Below, piece by piece: positions 60,243 through 64,000 of a stretch of DNA of 64,000 bases. The number at the start of each line of letters is the position of its first letter. The stretch's first letter is position 1. Made by a program: the position numbers and the translations under genes. The DNA lies in assembly GCF_035510375.1 (NCBI RefSeq), contig NZ_DATKHG010000003.1; one strand, written 5' to 3'. This DNA comes from Paenibacillus_I sp035510375 (GTDB lineage Bacteria > Bacillota > Bacilli > Paenibacillales > Paenibacillaceae). A model generated the notes under the pieces. The model was not told the origin of the DNA. It made no database searches and was given only the letters and a program-made list of their open reading frames with translations.

Positions 60243-60282
60243 GCAATCATCCCATCGGATCAAACCGCCTCCCCCCTTACGT

Positions 60283-60294
60283 CCATTCGAATGG
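60283..60294. promoter_or_regulatory. Perfect 12-bp palindrome in the yesM leader
   Basis: CCATTCGAATGG lies 20-50 bases before the yesM start. Further upstream, on the minus strand, TGTTATACT (about 60331-60339) is an extended -10 box. The palindrome could be an operator for the kinase-regulator genes; nothing identifies the protein. Confidence 0.4.
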
Positions 60295-60447
60295 TATGCC
60301 GTGTACGTTCGCCGCTTGTTTTTGAGAGCAGTATAACATAATTTCGGCGGCGTGGACGCAACAAAAACGAAGGAGGGATACCCGCAGCTGTAATCAAGCC
60401 CGCGGTCGCATCGGCAGCTTGCGAACCGATATGTCGGCGCGCGTTAT

Positions 60448-60455
60448 GGTATAGT
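60448..60455 (+). promoter_or_regulatory. Extended -10 promoter of ydbS-ydbT
   Basis: TGGTATAGT contains TGn followed by TATAGT (60450-60455), about 40 bases before the ydbS start. No clear -35 box. Confidence 0.45.
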
Positions 60456-60495
60456 TAAAGAAATATAAATCCCCCATTATCCAGAGGTGAACGAT

Positions 60496-60978
60496 TTGAC
60501 GTACCCGCAGCCGCAGCAATCGATCGACCGCGACGCGCTCAAAGCATGGCGCATTTCCGGGCTGATCTCCGCAACCGTCTATACCGTAATTTTGGGGCTG
60601 TTGCTGTTTCTTACGCTCCGTTTCGAGTGGCCGTCCTGGATATTTGCGGTTGCCCTTGCGGCGGCGGGGACGGGCGCCTATGTCGAGACGGTGCTTTTCC
60701 CGGAACTGCGCTGGAAGCATTTCCGCTATGACATCCATGAGCATGAGATCGATCTGCTTTTCGGCATGTTCATTCGGCGCCGGGTGCTCATTCCGATGGT
60801 CAAGGTGCAGCATGTCGATACGAAGCAGGGGCCGCTGCTCCGCCGTTACGGCTTGGCGACCGTAACCTTCTCCACCGCCGCGGGCAGCCACGAAATTCCC
60901 GCATTGAACGAAGCGACGGCCGAACGGGTCCGGAACCGGATCGCCGTGCTTGCGAGGATTACCGATGAAGAGATCTGA
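60496..60978 (+). CDS. ydbS: YdbS-like PH-domain membrane protein
   Basis: The 160-residue protein has two membrane helices (about residues 20-60), then one bacterial PH (DUF304) domain: FRYDIHEHEIDLLFGMFIRRRVLIPMVKVQHVDTKQGPL. TTG 60496 lies 6 bases after AGAGGTG; GTG 60487 is the alternative. It overlaps YdbT by 14 bases, as in Bacillus, where the pair protects against the amyloliquecidin/LCI-type stresses reported for this family. The exact role is not settled. Confidence 0.85.
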   Translation: MTYPQPQQSIDRDALKAWRISGLISATVYTVILGLLLFLTLRFEWPSWIFAVALAAAGTGAYVETVLFPELRWKHFRYDIHEHEIDLLFGMFIRRRVLIPMVKVQHVDTKQGPLLRRYGLATVTFSTAAGSHEIPALNEATAERVRNRIAVLARITDEEI

Positions 60979-62470
60979 CCGCGCGCCGGGACGCCGTCTG
61001 CATCCGGTATCCGTTTTCTTTTTTATCGCCAAAAGCATTAAGGATTTGCTCTATCCGTTGATCGCCCTGATCGTCTCCACAGTACTCAGGGGAGAAGCCG
61101 AACCGCTGTGGTTTGCGGGCGGCATCCTGCTGTTCCTCGTCGTTACCGTATCGATCGGCTTGCTCGCCTGGCTTCGGTTCACCTACACGATCGACGGCGG
61201 CGTGCTCCATGTGGAGCATGGCCTGATTATCCGCAAAAAGCTGTCCGTTCCCCGCGACCGCGTGCAATCGTTCGTCACGGCCGCCGGCCTCCTCCACCAG
61301 GCGTTCGGGGTGGTGAAGCTGCAGATCGAAACGGCCGGCGGCACGAAGCCCGAGGTCATATTGAACGCGATCAGCCGGCACGAGGCCGATTACCTGCGCA
61401 AAGCGCTGTACCCTTCCCCCGTCAAGCCGGCGGCGGATGCGGCGAGTCCCGGCGGCGGCGATGCCGCTGTGCCGCTTCCGGTTGAAGGCGCCTCCGCACC
61501 GGCCTCGGAGAACGGCTTGACGAACGATGCCGCGGACAGGACGACGATTCGCATGCGGCTTTCCGATATTTTATTATACAGCGCCACTTCCGGACGGGTG
61601 GTCATCGCCATCGCGGTCATCGGCGCCGCCTATTCGCAGTTAGACAATTGGCTTGAAGAAACGGCCATATGGGAGAATGCGCTCTCCCGCTTCGCGCATT
61701 ATCGGCTCGGTTGGATCATCGCCGCAGTCTTGTTGGTTACCTGGGTGCTCGGCGTCATCGCCACGACGGTGAAGGAATACGGATTTACCGTCTCGCTGTC
61801 GGACGGGAAGCTCGTGATCGAACGCGGCCTGCTCGAACGCAGGCACGCCTCGGTCAATTTGAAGCGGGTACAGGCGGTCTACGTGAAAATCAACCCGATG
61901 CGCCGCCTGCTCGGCTTGGCCAGCATTCATCTCGTCACGGCGGGTTCGACGGACAACGCGGGGATGGCTCCGCTGCTTATCCCGATCATCAGAAGCTCGG
62001 AAGCGGGCAAAATATTGGCAATGTTCCTGCCGGGCTATCGGCTTCCCGGCGATCTGCATCGCTTGACCCGCCGTTCGCTCGGCGGCTATCTGACCGTTCC
62101 GGTTGCGCTGGCCGGCCTCGCCGCAATACCCGGTTTGATCTGGATTCCGTACGGCTTCGGTTGGAGCGCGCTGGCACTGCCTTTGGCAGCGGGGGGTTGG
62201 TCGTATATGCGGTATAGACAAACCGCATGGATGGCCGATGACGACCAGCTTGCGATCCGCTTCGGCAGCTTCAGTTCGCATCTCGCGCTCATCCCGAAAC
62301 GGCGGGTGCAATGGCACGGCGCGTCCGTCTCTCCCTTTCAAACGCGCAGGAAACTGACGAACTTCAAGGTGGCGCTGGCGTCGGGACCGGGCCAAGCCGA
62401 CTTGGGCATCCGCCACATGCCTCAGGAATCCGGCCGAGAGCTGACCGATTGGCTCCGGCGCAAGGACTGA
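60965..62470 (+). CDS. ydbT: YdbT-like membrane protein with several PH domains
   Basis: The 501-residue partner of YdbS has three DUF304 PH domains, each after a pair of membrane helices: FTYTIDGGVLHVEHGLIIRKKLSVPRDRVQSF (about residues 75-110), YGFTVSLSDGKLVIERGLLERRHASVNLKRVQAVYVK (about 275-310) and WMADDDQLAIRFGSFSSHLALIPKRRVQW near the end. An Ala/Pro-rich loop lies between the first and second. ATG 60965 is inside the ydbS end, so translation is coupled. It ends at a strong terminator. Confidence 0.87.
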   Translation: MKRSDRAPGRRLHPVSVFFFIAKSIKDLLYPLIALIVSTVLRGEAEPLWFAGGILLFLVVTVSIGLLAWLRFTYTIDGGVLHVEHGLIIRKKLSVPRDRVQSFVTAAGLLHQAFGVVKLQIETAGGTKPEVILNAISRHEADYLRKALYPSPVKPAADAASPGGGDAAVPLPVEGASAPASENGLTNDAADRTTIRMRLSDILLYSATSGRVVIAIAVIGAAYSQLDNWLEETAIWENALSRFAHYRLGWIIAAVLLVTWVLGVIATTVKEYGFTVSLSDGKLVIERGLLERRHASVNLKRVQAVYVKINPMRRLLGLASIHLVTAGSTDNAGMAPLLIPIIRSSEAGKILAMFLPGYRLPGDLHRLTRRSLGGYLTVPVALAGLAAIPGLIWIPYGFGWSALALPLAAGGWSYMRYRQTAWMADDDQLAIRFGSFSSHLALIPKRRVQWHGASVSPFQTRRKLTNFKVALASGPGQADLGIRHMPQESGRELTDWLRRKD

Positions 62471-62490
62471 AGCAGTTCCGCGGCAAAGAC

Positions 62491-62531
62491 AAAAAGGGTT
62501 GCTTCCGTTTAGTTTCGGAAGCAACCTTTTT
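62491..62531. terminator. Bidirectional terminator overlapping the end of the metallo-hydrolase gene
   Basis: GGTTGCTTCCG (62497-62507) / CGGAAGCAACC (62516-62526), a perfect 11-bp stem with an 8-base loop, has A5 on the left and T5 on the right. Its right arm encodes the last residues of the minus-strand hydrolase. Confidence 0.88.
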
Positions 62532-63324
62532 CCGCCTCACCGCGCCCTCCGACCGGCAGGCGCAAGCCCGTTTCCGCGAAACGGACGCCGTCCGGAAGTA
62601 CGTAGTCGCGGGTCAGATCGATGTCGTGCGACATATGCGTGAACACCGTCCGCTTCGGTTGCACTTTCCCAAGCAGTTCCAGCGCTTCCTTCACGTCGTA
62701 GACGGATCTTGTCTCGTAAGCGTAAGGCTCTTCAAAGAAGCTCGTGCCCAACACGAGCAGATCCAACCCGTGCAGGTGCGCTTTTTCCCGCTCGTTCAGC
62801 CCAATCGAATCGGAGCAGTAAGCCCAGGCATAGCCCGTGTTCGCTTCCACGAAGCGATAGGCATAAGCGTAGCCGTTCTTGCCGTGGTTCACGCGCCAGG
62901 CCGCGACCGACCAGCTTCCGATCGCCAACGGTCCGTCCGCCGGCCGAAAGTCGATATGCCGGTCCAGCCACGGAAAACGCTCGAGCACCGCCCCGATCAC
63001 CTCCGACGGCGCGTAAGCCTCGCCCTTGCGGCCGAGCCAGCGGCAGGCATCCGCCCATTCCACCAAGCCGCCGATGTGATCGAAGTGGGCATGGGTGATC
63101 AGCATCCGGTCGACGTTCCGCAGCCCCGCCGCTTCCATCTGCCTGCCCCAATCCGGGCCGCAATCGATCAGTGTCAATCCGCTGTCCCAATCCTCAAGCA
63201 GAACGGACGAGCGAAGCCGGCGGTTCACGCCGCCGCCGCGCGCCTCCTCGCACACGGCGCAGCCGCAATAAACCCGGGGGACGCCCATCGCGTCCCCGGT
63301 TCCCCAGAACGTTATCGCCGCCAT
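62509..63324 (-). CDS. MBL-fold metallo-hydrolase, PhnP-like
   Basis: The 271-residue protein has the start FWGTGDAMGVPRVYCGCAVC (the Cys cluster seen in PhnP-type phosphodiesterases), the metal motif ITHAHFDHIGGL (HxHxDH), NHGKNGYAYAYRF, YCSDSIG and FTHMSHDID. It probably hydrolyses a cyclic phosphodiester or a tRNA-like substrate. ATG 63324 was chosen because homology begins there. No phn genes are near. The C-terminus overlaps a terminator. Confidence 0.87.
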   Translation of the reverse strand: MAAITFWGTGDAMGVPRVYCGCAVCEEARGGGVNRRLRSSVLLEDWDSGLTLIDCGPDWGRQMEAAGLRNVDRMLITHAHFDHIGGLVEWADACRWLGRKGEAYAPSEVIGAVLERFPWLDRHIDFRPADGPLAIGSWSVAAWRVNHGKNGYAYAYRFVEANTGYAWAYCSDSIGLNEREKAHLHGLDLLVLGTSFFEEPYAYETRSVYDVKEALELLGKVQPKRTVFTHMSHDIDLTRDYVLPDGVRFAETGLRLPVGGRGEAEKGCFRN

Positions 63325-63335
63325 GCCGGACCCCG

Positions 63336-64000
63336 TCAGATCGGCAGCAGCGCGATCGAATCCCGGCCGCGCAGCCCGTCCATCATGGTCAGCCATGCTT
63401 GCGGCTTGTTCGGAAGAGCCGAATAATACCGCTCCAAATATGCCGTGACGAGAGAGGCCGGCAGTGAGTCCATCGATTCGTCCGCGGACAGGAAGCAAAG
63501 ATCCAGTTCCGTGACCGCCTTGCCTTCGTGGTCCCATGACGGATGCACATAATCGATGTCGAGCTTGCGGTAGCCGATATGGGACAGCACCTCGCGGCGA
63601 ACGAACGGATTCATCGGCGTCGCCCCGCCGAAGCCGTGATCGGTTTCCGTCGGATCGTAAATTTCGGCGAACATGCCGAGCGGTTGCGTCCCGCTCTCAC
63701 GGGCCATGCGCTGCAAATCCGCTTCCCGGTTCTTCATCAGAAACCGGCCGATGCCGAGACCGGCCCTGCCGATGATCGTGAAATCGGTAACGGCCACCCG
63801 CATATCGTCGAAATACCGGTATTCGGTCGCCCCTACAACCTCGCCGCCCAGGACGGCTGCGTGTACATGAATGCCCTCGTCCCGCAGCGGATCGGCCCAA
63901 AACTCATAAGCCAGCACTTCCTCCGGAGGAAACACCTCCTGCATAAGCCGGTGCATGCCGGCAAAAACAGGCTCGTCGATCGACCGGATACGTACATACT
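63336..64000 (-). CDS. GNAT-like acetyltransferase family protein, N-terminus outside the window
   Basis: The frame runs open to the window edge (YVRIRSIDEPVFAGMHRLMQ), so the start lies beyond 64000. The visible 221 codons have GGEVVGATEYRYF, DFTIIGRAGLGIGRFLM with an acetyl-CoA-loop-like pattern (GRAGLGIGRF), MFAEIYDPTETDHGFGG and VHPSWDHEGKAVTELDLCFL. It looks like a GNAT-fold protein of the larger, non-antibiotic type. It stops 12 bases before the metallo-hydrolase start, so the two are probably cotranscribed. Confidence 0.7.
   Translation of the reverse strand, partial: YVRIRSIDEPVFAGMHRLMQEVFPPEEVLAYEFWADPLRDEGIHVHAAVLGGEVVGATEYRYFDDMRVAVTDFTIIGRAGLGIGRFLMKNREADLQRMARESGTQPLGMFAEIYDPTETDHGFGGATPMNPFVRREVLSHIGYRKLDIDYVHPSWDHEGKAVTELDLCFLSADESMDSLPASLVTAYLERYYSALPNKPQAWLTMMDGLRGRDSIALLPI

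Noticed and set aside
1..64000. Mobile element, prophage, CRISPR or defence island
   Set aside because: No transposase, integrase, phage, cas or restriction gene, no terminal repeats and no spaced repeat array was found on either strand.

Overview
The window is a GC-rich, gene-dense chromosomal segment of an endospore-forming, bacillithiol-using Firmicute of the Paenibacillaceae (Paenibacillus/Cohnella type). Supporting signs are a Spo0E phosphatase, a Spo0F-like receiver, YpdA bacillithiol-disulfide reductase, YesM/YesN regulators, YdbS/YdbT PH-domain proteins, GGAGG ribosome binding sites, a Bacillus-type LexA box and a BirA operator. I see no rRNA, tRNA, CRISPR array, insertion sequence or prophage. 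Most genes lie on the minus strand.

Layout, left to right. 1-2.4 kb: biotin operon bioA-bioD-bioB behind a promoter with a BirA site. 2.6-9.4 kb: an NADH-type oxidoreductase, an IF-3 paralogue with its own promoter, an esterase / 3-methyladenine glycosylase / LmbE-deacetylase operon, a GNAT protein, an aldo/keto reductase and a pirin. 9.7-12.2 kb: Spo0E, then a decayed DNA-repair block made of a frameshifted small gene, an SRAP protein without catalytic residues, a truncated LigD-type ligase and a ku gene with an internal deletion. 12.3-26.3 kb: small proteins, ypdA, a pyruvate:ferredoxin oxidoreductase operon, an MFS transporter, SDR and MOSC proteins, a membrane-anchored Spo0F-like pseudo-receiver, an orphan PhnC-like ATPase, a small gene under a LexA box, and a HAD phosphatase. 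26.4-41.8 kb: housekeeping genes topB, gltD, thyA-folA, the pdhA-pdhB-pdhC-lpdA operon, a TRIC-type channel and thiN.

41.9-60.3 kb, all minus strand, is the main accessory locus. It encodes a YesM/YesN sensor-regulator pair, a sugar ABC importer, an alpha-L-rhamnosidase, two Gfo/Idh oxidoreductases, a sugar isomerase/epimerase, two sulfatase-fold hydrolases with Thr where the formylglycine Cys is expected, an APS kinase, an AraC regulator and a broken third sulfatase. It looks like uptake and breakdown of a rhamnose-containing, probably sulfated or otherwise esterified, glycan. Two promoters inside it share a 45-bp element (36 of 45 identical, no gaps) built from direct repeats 21 bp apart. 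In both, the element lies exactly 18 bp from a TATAAT box, and a cre-like site follows the box, so they form a regulon module.

60.4-64 kb: YdbS/YdbT, a PhnP-like metallo-hydrolase and the start-truncated end of an acetyltransferase. Start codons were chosen from ribosome binding sites and family N-termini. Functional calls rest on recognised motifs only; no database search was run.
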